Shown: positions 45,698 through 55,815, numbered from the stretch's first letter. The stretch: DNA of 64,000 bases from Candidatus Cloacimonas acidaminovorans str. Evry (GCF_000146065.2 NC_020449.1:992001-1056000), one strand, 5' to 3'. Numbers and translations: made by a program. Notes: generated from the sequence alone by a model not told the origin.

Positions 45698-46411
45698 CTA
45701 TTCGCCAATCCACATAGCTACTAATCCGGGCAGAATATCTCCTGATTTGCCCTGATAAAATTCATCAATATAGGCAAGGTTATCCGGTTTTCCCAGATTT
45801 ATTGCAATTGTTTTTGCCCCCATCAATTTGGCAGTAAGAACGAAACCTGCTGCAGGATAAACAACTCCGCTGGTTCCTACAATGATAAATACAGAACATT
45901 TTCTGAGGGCATCATCAATTATATTCAGATAGTGCGGTATTTCACCAAACCAGACAATATCTGGTCTTAAAATACCATTGCAAAAGGGACAAAGGGGAAT
46001 CGGCTGCGTTAAATCAATATCCTTAATTGCTAATTTGCTATGGCATTTTGTACAGATACAATTGGCAAGGGAGCCATGCATTTCCAAAACTCTTTTAGAG
46101 CCGGCTTTTATATGCAAGCAATCCACATTTTGGGTAACCAGTAAAAAGTTATCCCCTAAAAATTGTTCCAATTTAACCAAAGCCAAGTGAGCCGGATTGG
46201 GTTTACTGGAAATACTATCCTGGTAGCGTTGACGGTAAAATTCCCAAACTTTAACCGGATTAGAGTTAAAAGCTTCAGGAGTGGCAACATCTTCAACCCG
46301 ATGATTTTCCCATAAACCACCGCTATCTCTAAAAGTCCGGATACCGGATTCAGCGCTGATTCCGGCTCCGGTTAAAACGAGAACATTTGTATCGGGAGTA
46401 AATTTTAGCAT
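45698..46411 (-). CDS. cobB: NAD-dependent protein deacylase (sirtuin)
   Basis: 237 residues. Removes acyl groups from lysine using NAD. Motifs in order: VLTGAGISAESGIRTFRD (NAD binding), the Y-x-x-R pair in WEFYRQRYQ typical of the desuccinylase-type class III sirtuins, TQNVDCLH, catalytic His in EMHGSL, two CxxC zinc pairs (CTKC and CPFC), and IVGTSGVVYPAA. Cytoplasmic. It begins two bases after the C25 gene on the same strand, so it may be translated by coupling, although the functions look unrelated. Confidence 0.95.
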   Translation of the reverse strand: MLKFTPDTNVLVLTGAGISAESGIRTFRDSGGLWENHRVEDVATPEAFNSNPVKVWEFYRQRYQDSISSKPNPAHLALVKLEQFLGDNFLLVTQNVDCLHIKAGSKRVLEMHGSLANCICTKCHSKLAIKDIDLTQPIPLCPFCNGILRPDIVWFGEIPHYLNIIDDALRKCSVFIIVGTSGVVYPAAGFVLTAKLMGAKTIAINLGKPDNLAYIDEFYQGKSGDILPGLVAMWIGE

Positions 46412-46413
46412 TT

Positions 46414-49400
46414 CTATTTCAGTAATAGCATTTTTCGCATTTGGACACCTGAAGGAGTTTTAATGCGATAGTAATATACTCCACTGGCTATATTACGCTT
46501 GTTTATATCTAAGCCATTGAATACGACTTTATGAGTGCCTGCAGGTAAAACCTCATCAATTAAGCGGGTTACCAATTGACCTTTAATATTGAAGACCTCC
46601 AGACAAACCGGCATCCGAGCTGGTATGGAAAACTCAATCGTAGTTTCAGGATTAAAAGGATTGGGATAATTATCATACAGGATAACATTTTGTGCCAAAG
46701 GAATGCTTTCATCCTCATTGGCAACATAGCCCGTTATCCTCACATCATCTATATACCATCCCTCTCCACCAACATAACCATCACTGCCAAAAACCCAACG
46801 AAATTGAGCTATTCCGGAAACATTACCAAGTTCAAAAATAGCTTCCGTCCAATCAAAATTACCTGAATAGACCCAAGTATTTGCGGAAAAAGGCGAAGCG
46901 GAATTATTGTAAATCTTATAAGGATAACCGCCTACAGGGGTAATTTGAGTCCAATTGCCTCCGTTCAAACTCATTTGTACCAAACCACCATCCCAAGCGT
47001 AGGATTGATTGGTACTATGTTTTTCTGCACTCATCCAGTGATAGAATTTCAATTGACAATTGGGGCTAACATTCATTACAGGACTAATAAGTGCACCATA
47101 AGCACTACTGGCATAATTAGTAGAACCGTTACCTCCAAATTTCATTGCATAAATACCGTTGGTAGTATGATTACGATTTGATGAACGATGCCACTGATTT
47201 ACAAAATTACTGCTGAGAGCAACGGTTTCCCATGTTTGGTAATCGGTTTCAAAACTGTAACTGAGAGCACCAATATGAATTAAGAAATATCCTTCTACCA
47301 GATTTCCGTTTTCCGCGCAGAAAATGTAATTTATCATATAGTTATTATCAATAACTGCACTATCCAATACCTGTAAAGTGATTGCACTTTGGTAGTCGGC
47401 TGTGCTATGAGGGCTTAAGGGAGCCAGCAAAATTTCCTCCTGCTCCAAAATAATATCGGGAGAGGAGTTAAAAATAATTAACATAGGTGAATAAGCATTT
47501 CCACTACCGGTATTAGCAACGCTGAAACTAATGGAAGGTGTATCTCCAGGCATAATCATAACATCCATATTATTCAGCTGATAAGAAAGCAATTGTAAAA
47601 CCGGAGCATTCAGAGTTAAGATAAAAGTAGAATTGGATAAGTAGGAATCATAATTGGCTCTGATTGTGAAAGTGGCTTGGGTTTGATCAGTAAAATTGCC
47701 TACAATCCTGAACAAAAAGACAGAATTAAGAGCTAAAGAATCACCGGCTGCAATACCGGTAAAATTTGCCGTTGAGGAAAGAATTTGGATATTAGCCGAA
47801 TTACTGAGGAAAGTTAAAGTCCCAGGAACAGTGAGATCCAGCAAGCCCACATTTTTAACAAAGAGATTAAGGGATAATGTTTCACCTGTATGATAGAGTC
47901 CATCCTGATCGTTATAACTGACATTATTACATATAATATAGGGCATTTGAGCCGCTGTAGCCATAATGGTAGCATTGAAAGGATAAAAATTGTGGGCACT
48001 GATATAAATGTAATAAGTTCCTGGAGTTAGCGGAGCAAAAAAATTAACTATAATCAAACCATTTTCATCTGCGGAAGTCCTGAATACGGTATGATCTTCA
48101 TTTTTCAGAATAAATACCGCATAAGGTGCATTGGTCTGAATCTGATAATGATTTTGTCCTACCATTAATACTTCGGGTAAATTAGCTGTTATAGTTTGTG
48201 GAGTGTCCGTCCAAACCATCATAGCAGGATCACCAAAAAGATTGGTTTCATAAGTTACCCAATACATTACCGGTTCATTAGTGATATAGGGAATATTATC
48301 TATTTTGGAATCAACCAAGGCAAAACCCGCTTCATAAATGTTTTCCCCAAAAATAGCATCTATAAACTGGCGATGAATATATTGAGAAGCTCCATCAGTA
48401 CTTTGTTGAACACCCCAGCCATAGCGTGAATGAGAAATCATTGCTACAGGTCCTGTGGCAATAGAGGTCATTTTTTCTGTTATACAATCGGATGTATACT
48501 GCCCGGGAGAGGTTTCACGATTATCAAAAGCACCGGCATAACAGCCCTGGGTAAAATAAGTGGAAAAATTATGATTTACACCGTCATTAGTAATTGTGGA
48601 AGCACTAACCTGATTATTTGATAACCGCATTGCATAAGTAGTGTTGGAATGTCCCAAATGATTTACCAGATTAGGACCCTGACTAAGTATGGGGCGAATC
48701 TGATTAGCACCCCAGGCATCGGCTGCTCCATAAGTTCTATCATATAATGTAGTTATGTTCCAGGAAGTAGGAACTCCAACTGTAGTATAGCCATTATTAC
48801 TACTTCCACCAATCATTTCATCCATATAATCACCACCCCAGGTAGGTCCGTCCCATAACCATTCACCCACAAAAAAAGCTGATTTAACCTCATTTGTCAC
48901 CGGGTTGTTGCTGTAATTGGTAAGTTTATTTAGGAAATTTGCTATTTCTGCATCGCTATTATAGCAAAAACGCCCGATTGCCAGTTCCGGAGTAAGGTCT
49001 GCTTCATACATTTCACCCCAGTAACTATCTCCGTCAGTATTCCAGTTTCCATCCAAACAGGCATAATACATATCAGCAGGAATATCTGCATCCGTACCTT
49101 CATCGCTGTTATTTACGCTAACATAAAAACCTCTATGAGGAATAACATCCGTATCTCCCGCTAGAAAAACATAGCGCAGAGGATTGGTAGTATATAAGGA
49201 AATAATGTAATTACGCAATTTATCCTGGGTGTCAATTCCCTGATTTTCCGCGATAATTTCACTCATACTTTTTATGAGCACAGTTTTTCCTCGGATTTCC
49301 TGAAAGGTTTTTAGAGGTGTCCACTGGGTTATTTTTTCCGCATCTGCTACAATAAGATATTCAATTCCCGTTTCACGAGTGGAGGAAATAGTGATGATTT

Positions 49401-49998
49401 CAGGGTTATCCACAATTTTTTGCAAACGGTTTGCGGTAAAAGTATTCTGTTTTAAGAAACGCATTGCTTCCATTGCTTTAGCACTGCTGCTGTAAATAAT
49501 TTCTACACTCAGTTGTCTATAAAATATCAATTCGTTGTTTAAAGGATAATAGGAAAATGGACTTATTGCCGAAAAAACTATCGGCTGTCCGCACATAAAA
49601 GAAGTAATCAATCCGTTATCCGTATTTTGAGGATAGGGAAGAGGCGAATCATAAACTTCCGCATTGGGCTTATCCGGTGTTTCCAATATTATATGTGAAA
49701 AAGGATATTGCCTTTGAATCGGAGCGATGGGTTTATCTAAAGTGTAAGTAACAGGATTATATCTGTTAACTACAATTTTTTCTGCTTCAAAACCTGCCGG
49801 TAATAAAAGTTTTATCCCTAACCAGGGCAAATCTGGATTTCCAGGTTGACCCCAACTCTGAGCTTTTTCCAAACTTACTTTCGTGTATTGTTCTTTTGCC
49901 TCAATTTTCGGTGTCTCCAAGGAGTAATTCATCGTTACTCCAGCTATAAGAACCGCTGTTGAAAACAAGAGTATCACCAATAATGCTATGTTTTTCAT
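46414..49998 (-). CDS. Secreted C25 (gingipain-like) cysteine peptidase with sorting domain
   Basis: 1194 residues. Signal peptide 1-20; propeptide-like part to about 205; C25 domain about 210-600 with both catalytic residues intact: His450 in NLVNHLGHSN and Cys486 in YFTQGCYAGAFDN. Then Ig-like/CARDB-type beta repeats and a MAM-like jelly-roll (WYIDDVRITGYV). The C-terminus is a FlgD-like type IX sorting domain (DNYPNPFNPETTIEFSIP ... MRKMLLLK). Expected to be exported across the outer membrane and attached to the surface, cutting proteins there. AGGAAG precedes the ATG. Cutting after Arg or Lys, as in gingipains, cannot be read from sequence. Confidence 0.92.
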   Translation of the reverse strand: MKNIALLVILLFSTAVLIAGVTMNYSLETPKIEAKEQYTKVSLEKAQSWGQPGNPDLPWLGIKLLLPAGFEAEKIVVNRYNPVTYTLDKPIAPIQRQYPFSHIILETPDKPNAEVYDSPLPYPQNTDNGLITSFMCGQPIVFSAISPFSYYPLNNELIFYRQLSVEIIYSSSAKAMEAMRFLKQNTFTANRLQKIVDNPEIITISSTRETGIEYLIVADAEKITQWTPLKTFQEIRGKTVLIKSMSEIIAENQGIDTQDKLRNYIISLYTTNPLRYVFLAGDTDVIPHRGFYVSVNNSDEGTDADIPADMYYACLDGNWNTDGDSYWGEMYEADLTPELAIGRFCYNSDAEIANFLNKLTNYSNNPVTNEVKSAFFVGEWLWDGPTWGGDYMDEMIGGSSNNGYTTVGVPTSWNITTLYDRTYGAADAWGANQIRPILSQGPNLVNHLGHSNTTYAMRLSNNQVSASTITNDGVNHNFSTYFTQGCYAGAFDNRETSPGQYTSDCITEKMTSIATGPVAMISHSRYGWGVQQSTDGASQYIHRQFIDAIFGENIYEAGFALVDSKIDNIPYITNEPVMYWVTYETNLFGDPAMMVWTDTPQTITANLPEVLMVGQNHYQIQTNAPYAVFILKNEDHTVFRTSADENGLIIVNFFAPLTPGTYYIYISAHNFYPFNATIMATAAQMPYIICNNVSYNDQDGLYHTGETLSLNLFVKNVGLLDLTVPGTLTFLSNSANIQILSSTANFTGIAAGDSLALNSVFLFRIVGNFTDQTQATFTIRANYDSYLSNSTFILTLNAPVLQLLSYQLNNMDVMIMPGDTPSISFSVANTGSGNAYSPMLIIFNSSPDIILEQEEILLAPLSPHSTADYQSAITLQVLDSAVIDNNYMINYIFCAENGNLVEGYFLIHIGALSYSFETDYQTWETVALSSNFVNQWHRSSNRNHTTNGIYAMKFGGNGSTNYASSAYGALISPVMNVSPNCQLKFYHWMSAEKHSTNQSYAWDGGLVQMSLNGGNWTQITPVGGYPYKIYNNSASPFSANTWVYSGNFDWTEAIFELGNVSGIAQFRWVFGSDGYVGGEGWYIDDVRITGYVANEDESIPLAQNVILYDNYPNPFNPETTIEFSIPARMPVCLEVFNIKGQLVTRLIDEVLPAGTHKVVFNGLDINKRNIASGVYYYRIKTPSGVQMRKMLLLK

Positions 49999-50853
49999 AG
50001 CTTCCTACCTTTCTGCTGTAATTTTTCTTCTCTTTTATTTTATGCAATGCTTGTTCCATTTTCTGAAAATAATTCATAGTTCTTTAACTTTTGGTTTATA
50101 ATTATAAAATACAGAGGGCAGAAAACATTTTTAATTGCTTTCGTATTTGATAATATCCCTATTTTATTATCCCTTCTTTTCCGAAGCAAATAACTATGTT
50201 AAATTACACTCCCTTGCTACTATTTTTCTGCTTTTAGTGGCTTTTTAGCGATTATTTTTTTTCCTTACTTAAAGTTAGTTTCTTTAGGAATAGAAGTTCC
50301 CTAACAATGTTTCTCAACCTTGTTATAGAATTCATTGCAATTTATATAGTTACAAGTGCTTCCTTACTGCCCACCCATCATCCTCTAATCATTCACTCAA
50401 CCTCAACCCATACAAAGCTTGGGTTGTGTATCGGAGAATATAAAGTGGTATTTGAGTGGGGAGTAGGGAAGAAGCTGGATTTGACATAATTTCAAGAGAT
50501 TATAAATATGGTAAAAAAGGCATCGGATTGCCAGATTCCTATTTTATAAATACGAAGTAAATTTATTCTTAAGTAAATTTGTTATTTGCAGTATAATTGA
50601 ATTTGCCTACTCCTTGTTTTCATTTACAAGGTTGGGAATTCACCAAAACCTTTATTTTCTGTGGAAATCGGGAAAGGAAAGATTGTTCTTGACAGGAATT
50701 TGAGTTTAAAGTAAAAGGAAAATGTGAATGAAGTAAAGAATAATATTGAAGTTCTTGGATATAAGTTAGAACTCTGAAGGTGTGTTTAATAAAAGCGAAA
50801 AAAACTATATAGAATAAAAAATAAAATATTTTTTTGTGTTTGAGGAGAGGAAT
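49999..50853. other. Intergenic region between divergent secreted-protein genes
   Basis: Very AT-rich, upstream of both the minus-strand C25 gene and the plus-strand 51165 gene, so it should hold promoters for both. I see one promoter-like pair at 50689-50717. A 60-codon frame at 50307-50489 has no ribosome site and looks accidental. Confidence 0.6.
50689..50717 (+). promoter_or_regulatory. Candidate promoter
   Basis: TTGACA (50689-50694), 17 bases, TAAAAG (50712-50717). Same -35, spacing and -10 as the tRNA-Leu candidate. It would give a 5' leader of about 440 bases to the 51165 gene, or about 130 bases to the small frame at 50854. Confidence 0.4.
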
Positions 50854-51168
50854 GTGGATAGTAGCTTAAGGCAAGGCGTTATTTTAAGAACAACGGAAAA
50901 CGCTTTAAAAAAGACGGATTTTGGAGTAGTATCTATTTCCAAGTATAACGCCTTGCGCTTTCATAATATTCTTTCTTCAAATGATTCCTTTTCCAGTGAA
51001 GATTATTTATTCCTACTTATGCTCAATTTATGCAATTATATCCAGCTTAAAATTGATTGGTCTGGGTATTCGTGTTTGCTTCCTCTTACAATTTCAACAC
51101 TAGAAGGGAACAGGAAATATTGCTCTTTTTTGGCTGAAAAAATATCTTTAAGGAGGCATAAGTTATGA
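50854..51168 (+). CDS. Possible small protein upstream of the 51165 gene
   Basis: About 104 residues if read from GTG at 50854, which has GGAGAGG a few bases upstream; it ends in an ATGA overlap with the next gene. The sequence (ILRTTENALKKTDFGVVSI, then a Leu-rich segment LFLLMLNLCNYIQL) has fair amino-acid balance but I recognise no family. A 12-base inverted repeat (GCAAGGCGTTAT at 50871-50882 and its complement at 50945-50956) lies inside, which fits a regulatory leader equally well. Confidence 0.3.
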   Translation: MDSSLRQGVILRTTENALKKTDFGVVSISKYNALRFHNILSSNDSFSSEDYLFLLMLNLCNYIQLKIDWSGYSCLLPLTISTLEGNRKYCSFLAEKISLRRHKL

Positions 51169-54100
51169 ATCGGAAAGTTTTATTTTTATTCCTATTATTT
51201 TTAATCGGGATTTTCTTCTTATGTTGGGGAGAACAAGTCACGATTGGAAATCCTGCTTCGGCAACTTATGGCTTAATTCCGATAAACAGGCATCACAATT
51301 ATTCCACTTACGAAATGTTGTATACCGCAGCGGAACTGCAGTCTGAGTGTTTGATCAATAAGATTGCATTCTACAAGCGCCACGGAAATCCTTCATTATT
51401 AATTTCCAATGTAAGCATTTATATGAAGGTATCATCTGCAACCAGTTTATCTGAAGGAGAAATTTCACCACCCTACTCTGAATATCAGCTTGTTTACAGT
51501 GGCAATTTTCCGAACAATTTTGGCTCTTCAGGTTGGGCAGAGGTTACTCTTTTTGATCCCTATCCTTATAATGCTACGGGAAATCTGCATATTCTTGTTG
51601 TAAAAGGTTTTGAGGAATGGTCAACTGATAGGCCCGATTATACCTATTCTTCTACAGGATCAACATATCTCTGCCGGGGGAGTTATTCTGATGACTTTCA
51701 ACCGACCTATTTAACTCCTACTTATAATAGGCCTGTAATTCGTTTTGATGCGGAGTTTTTAATTGAAAATGAACCTCCTCTTCCTCCGATCAATCCTTTT
51801 CCGGCAAATTCGGCTATTGATATATTAAAAAATATAACTCTGCATTGGCGTAGTGGAGGAGGTTGTCCTTCTCACTATGATGTTTATTTTGGCGATACTT
51901 CCAATCCGGTAAAAGTTATATCACTTCTGAATGGAACAAATTTTAATCCTGGGGTTCTGGAATATGGAAAGACCTATTACTGGAAGATTGATCCCTATAA
52001 TATTTATGGCTATGCTTCAGATAAATATGAGCTTGAAGTATGGTCATTTACGGTAATGAATGACCCAACCTTAACCCGAAATGATTTACCCTATTTGCAA
52101 ACCTTTGATAATGAATGGTCAGGTAGTCCTCCCTCTCCTTTAGGTTGGATAGTAATAAATGCTAATAATGATGATTATACTTGGAGGCAAACTAACGAAT
52201 GTAATATTCCCGCCTATTCCGAACCCTATGCTGCTCAAGGGATGGGAAATACTGATGATTATCTTATTTCTCCACCTTTGGATTTAACAGCAGTTAATAT
52301 AAAAATAAAATGGTATGATATGGTAGAAAGTGCCCAATATCCTAATTCCTATAAAGTTTTGCTTTCTACTACCGATTCAGATATCTCTTCTTTTACGGAA
52401 GAATTAGCTGTTTTTACCTGTTATAATACTGAATGGATGGAACATAGCTTGGATTTGAGCACTTACAGAGACCATCATATTTATCTTGCTTTTTACCAAT
52501 ATGCTTCCACAGCAACAAATTGGAGTTTCGGAATTGATGATTTCCAGATTGAAAAGCTGCCTGATGTGCCAATTCTGAATTATTCACCTACAGAAATTAT
52601 TTTTCCCTTTACCCCTGTTAATACTCCTTCCAGCTATTTAAATGTTACCATTACCAATACGGGAGAGGGAATTATAGACCTTACGGAGGATAATTTTACG
52701 CTTTTAGGCAACTATGATGATTTTGAGGTTGATTATTCCAATCTTGCTGCACATTTGGAAACAGATCAAAGTGTTAATATTCCGGTTCGTTTCTATCCTC
52801 GCTCCTTTGGAGAAAAAATTGCCATTTTGCGAATTAATTATAGTTCTCGGACTCAGTATGATGTAATTCTTAAAGGAACTACATACTTTGAGGGTCTTCT
52901 TATGGAGGATTTTGAAGATGACTTTCTGCCGGTGGGATGGACAAAATATGTTAATAATAATAACGATATTATTCAAAGTAATGACAATAACCACACATTT
53001 AATGGACAATTTTCAGCCCGATTTAGTTCTCTTGAGGTTTCAAACGATTATAACCAATACTTGTTTAGTCCTCCTGTTTTAATCAATGCTTTTCACCATA
53101 ATCTTTCGTTCTGGCATCTGAAACAAAATAGTGAAGAGACCTTGGAATGGGGTATTGCAACGGATACTAGTCCTGAAAATTATGACTGGAAACCCGTTAA
53201 TCTCAGCTGTGTTTCCTGGCAAAAGACCCAAATGGACTTGAAAGATTATGCGGATCAAATGGTCTATTTGGGATTTCATTATTATGGAAATAATTCTCAG
53301 TCAGTTTATCTTGATGATGTTCATATCTCATGTGATATTCCAGCTAATTATCCTACAGAAATAGATGGAATAACCATAACTTCCACTATCCATCTAAATA
53401 TTAATAATGCTGTAACTGCTACTCATCCATTAGTGATGGCATTACCGAATTATAATAATCTAAACGCTCCTATTGTGCTTGGCTTATTAGGTTCTGGAAA
53501 AGGGAATTTATCTCTAAAACTCAGTTCCGGAAATTGGTATTGCCTAATTTACCATAGTGGACAGTGGCATTATGGAAGTTCTTATCCCTGCAATATAACC
53601 GAAGGGAATACCGGCATAGTAAATATATCTAATGTGGAATTTGGAGCTAAGAATGATGTTATTTTAGTAATTGAAGAAGGCATTGATCCTACTTTGCCGG
53701 TAAACCTATCCCGTTTTACGGCAGTAGTAACCTCCGAAAATTTTGTTATTATTTCCTGGACTGCAGAAAGTGAAACTAATCATTCCGGCTATAATATTTT
53801 GCGTAGTGAAGATAAAGATTTACAAAATGCTATTATGATCAACGGTTCTATAATCAATAAAGGTTCTTCTGAAGGAACTCAGATTAAATATAATTACACG
53901 GATTTTGAGGTGTATACGAATATGATTTATTATTATTGGCTGGAAAGCGTTTCCCTGGATGGAAACAGTGAATTTTACGGTCCTATAACAGTTATTATTG
54001 GTGATCCAACTCAAGAACCGGTTCCTCCAACTGTTCCGATGGTTACAAAATTGTATAATGCTTTCCCCAATCCTTTTAATCCGAATACCAATATTCGCTA

Positions 54101-54317
54101 TTCCCTGAAAGAAGCTGGAAAAGTTAAAATTGAAATATACAATATGAAGGGACAAAAAATTAAAACCTACAATCTGGAACACACAAGTCCTGGTTACTAT
54201 CAGGTTTCCTGGGATAGCTGTGATGACAAGGGAAGAAGCGTTGCCAGTGGAATCTATCTGTATCGTTTATCCACCGGTAATTATACTTCCGCTAAAAAGA
54301 TGGTCTTAGCTAAATAA
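51165..54317 (+). CDS. Large secreted multidomain protein with type IX sorting domain
   Basis: 1050 residues. Signal peptide 1-22. Residues about 24-200 are a beta module (TIGNPASATYGLIPINRHHNYSTYEMLYTAAEL...) that is also found twice in the 36923 protein. Then an FN3-like domain (ITLHWRSGGGCPSHYDVYFG), a MAM/jelly-roll domain (about 300-460, DDYLISPPLDL), an ASH-like domain, a second jelly-roll (about 575-720), a beta domain with LPVNLSRFTAVVTSENFVII and the C-terminal FlgD-like sorting domain (FPNPFNPNTNIRYSL ... SAKKMVLAK). No catalytic domain is recognisable, so it is probably an adhesin or scaffold. AAGGAGG precedes the ATG. Confidence 0.88.
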   Translation: MNRKVLFLFLLFLIGIFFLCWGEQVTIGNPASATYGLIPINRHHNYSTYEMLYTAAELQSECLINKIAFYKRHGNPSLLISNVSIYMKVSSATSLSEGEISPPYSEYQLVYSGNFPNNFGSSGWAEVTLFDPYPYNATGNLHILVVKGFEEWSTDRPDYTYSSTGSTYLCRGSYSDDFQPTYLTPTYNRPVIRFDAEFLIENEPPLPPINPFPANSAIDILKNITLHWRSGGGCPSHYDVYFGDTSNPVKVISLLNGTNFNPGVLEYGKTYYWKIDPYNIYGYASDKYELEVWSFTVMNDPTLTRNDLPYLQTFDNEWSGSPPSPLGWIVINANNDDYTWRQTNECNIPAYSEPYAAQGMGNTDDYLISPPLDLTAVNIKIKWYDMVESAQYPNSYKVLLSTTDSDISSFTEELAVFTCYNTEWMEHSLDLSTYRDHHIYLAFYQYASTATNWSFGIDDFQIEKLPDVPILNYSPTEIIFPFTPVNTPSSYLNVTITNTGEGIIDLTEDNFTLLGNYDDFEVDYSNLAAHLETDQSVNIPVRFYPRSFGEKIAILRINYSSRTQYDVILKGTTYFEGLLMEDFEDDFLPVGWTKYVNNNNDIIQSNDNNHTFNGQFSARFSSLEVSNDYNQYLFSPPVLINAFHHNLSFWHLKQNSEETLEWGIATDTSPENYDWKPVNLSCVSWQKTQMDLKDYADQMVYLGFHYYGNNSQSVYLDDVHISCDIPANYPTEIDGITITSTIHLNINNAVTATHPLVMALPNYNNLNAPIVLGLLGSGKGNLSLKLSSGNWYCLIYHSGQWHYGSSYPCNITEGNTGIVNISNVEFGAKNDVILVIEEGIDPTLPVNLSRFTAVVTSENFVIISWTAESETNHSGYNILRSEDKDLQNAIMINGSIINKGSSEGTQIKYNYTDFEVYTNMIYYYWLESVSLDGNSEFYGPITVIIGDPTQEPVPPTVPMVTKLYNAFPNPFNPNTNIRYSLKEAGKVKIEIYNMKGQKIKTYNLEHTSPGYYQVSWDSCDDKGRSVASGIYLYRLSTGNYTSAKKMVLAK

Positions 54318-54804
54318 TGTAGAATGTAAAATGAATTTAAGAAAGGTTTAGAAGGTTGAAAGGGTTTATAAGGTTTAGATAGTTGATAAGGTTTAGAAAG
54401 TTGAGAATGTTGAGAAGGTTTAGAGGGTTGAGATTACATAAAAGCCCGTGACACAATGATAGCGATGGTGGCGTAAGCCCCTCGGTGGATAAAAGCCCCA
54501 ATTTTTATTCTTTTTAATTTCACTTTTCCTGGTTTTCAAATCCGGAAGGTTGATATTTTCGTTAGTCAAATGAACAATTAGGGCATCGTTATTCCGGAAT
54601 TGTATAGACGGAGTTGCGTACTTTTTTACGATGTCCAAACTTTGTTTCACCTTTCCACTTTTCCATTTTTCCACTTGCTTGCGGAGGAACAGCGTCCTCC
54701 GACTACACAGTGTTGACTCCGGACTTTTTTTATTGACCAGGAGGTCAACCTTTCGTGGATAATTCCTGCTTGACAAAAAAGAGCAGTTTTAGGGCATAGG
54801 CAAT
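54318..54804 (+). repeat. Composite intergenic repeat locus E
   Basis: No gene. AATGAATTTAAGAAAGG, the 9-base tandem tract GGTTKAKAN (about 54340-54432), one shortened copy of the GACACAATGATAGCGATGG element (54439-54484; the AGGGCG part is missing), then a GTTTCACCTTTCCACTTTTC tract and the GCGGAGGAACAGCGTCCTCC element (54681-54709). Confidence 0.8.
54681..54709 (+). repeat. Short palindromic repeat element
   Basis: GCGGAGGAACAGCGTCCTCC followed by GACTACACA. The GGAGGA...TCCTCC halves are self-complementary. Related copies: 34094-34122, about 42920-42945 (reverse), 43013-43039 (diverged) and, inside a protein gene, 61206-61235. Confidence 0.8.
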
Positions 54805-55800
54805 ATGAAAACACATAAAGCAATAGCATTATTTTCCGGTGGACTGGATAGTATTCTGGCAGTTAAATGGATGCAAAGTAAAGGATATGCAGTTCATCCG
54901 GTATTTTTTAAAGCTCCGTATTTGCTTCCGGAACGGGCAATTAATTATGCCGCTAAAAATGCTATTGATTTGGAAGTAATAGATGTTTCGGAAGAACATA
55001 TAAAGTTACTGAATAATCCGGTTTATGGTTTTGGTAAAGGATTAAATCCTTGTATTGATTGTCACGGTTTTATGTTTAAAAAAGCGGCAGAACTGATGCC
55101 GTATAGAGATGCAGATTTTCTTATCAGTGGCGAGGTTTTGGGGCAGCGTCCTAAAAGTCAAAAACGAAATGCTATGAATAATGTAAGTAAACTTAGCGGT
55201 GTAAAGGACTTAATCGTAAGGCCCTTGTCGCAAAATTTACTTCCTGATACATTACCTCTTAGAGAGGGTTGGATTGCTAAAAAAGATATGTTATCTATTC
55301 AGGGTCGTGGTCGTTTGGCTCAATTAGCTCTGGCAGAAGAATTAGGAATAGTTGATTTTCCTTCTCCTGCTGGTGGTTGTTTACTTACGGATCGTAATTA
55401 TTGTTTACGCTTACAAGACCTGAAAAAGCATCAGCAGGATGATTTGCACTCAATAAACTTACTTGCTTATGGTCGTCATTTTCGCTTGACGGAAGAGGTA
55501 AAATTGATTATAGGAAGAGATGAAGCAGAAAATGAAACACTTAAAAACATCTTTCGGGAAGGATTGATGCTACAGGCACAGGATTATATGGGACCTTTAG
55601 GATTTATTACCGGAAAACTTAATTTTGCTACTTTAGATTTGGCACTGGCAATCTTTATACTGTATCATCCCAAAGTGCCCAAATCTGCAAATATTGAGGT
55701 TTGGAGGATTAGCAATAAACAAATTATCAGTCAGACGATAAAAACTGCTACTAAAGGGGATAGAGAGATAATCAATAAATACCTGATTTCATATTTGTAA
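54805..55800 (+). CDS. PP-loop ATPase, ThiI/MnmA-like tRNA sulfurtransferase family
   Basis: 331 residues. N-terminal PP-loop IALFSGGLDSILAVKWM binds ATP and adenylates the substrate; NPCIDCHGFMFKKA resembles the Cys-containing segment of MnmA, and SPAGGCLLTDRNYCLRL holds a second Cys pair. Such proteins activate and thiolate tRNA uridines. The specific site (U8 or U34) cannot be set, and the C-terminal ~110 residues look distinct from both ThiI and MnmA. The ribosome site is weak. It opens a plus-strand run with the MBL hydrolase and guaA. Confidence 0.8.
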   Translation: MKTHKAIALFSGGLDSILAVKWMQSKGYAVHPVFFKAPYLLPERAINYAAKNAIDLEVIDVSEEHIKLLNNPVYGFGKGLNPCIDCHGFMFKKAAELMPYRDADFLISGEVLGQRPKSQKRNAMNNVSKLSGVKDLIVRPLSQNLLPDTLPLREGWIAKKDMLSIQGRGRLAQLALAEELGIVDFPSPAGGCLLTDRNYCLRLQDLKKHQQDDLHSINLLAYGRHFRLTEEVKLIIGRDEAENETLKNIFREGLMLQAQDYMGPLGFITGKLNFATLDLALAIFILYHPKVPKSANIEVWRISNKQIISQTIKTATKGDREIINKYLISYL

Positions 55801-55815
55801 GAAAGGGATACAAAA

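Noticed and set aside
50307-50489. 60-codon frame in the gap before the 51165 gene
   Set aside because: No ribosome site, no conserved features, low-complexity AT-rich composition.
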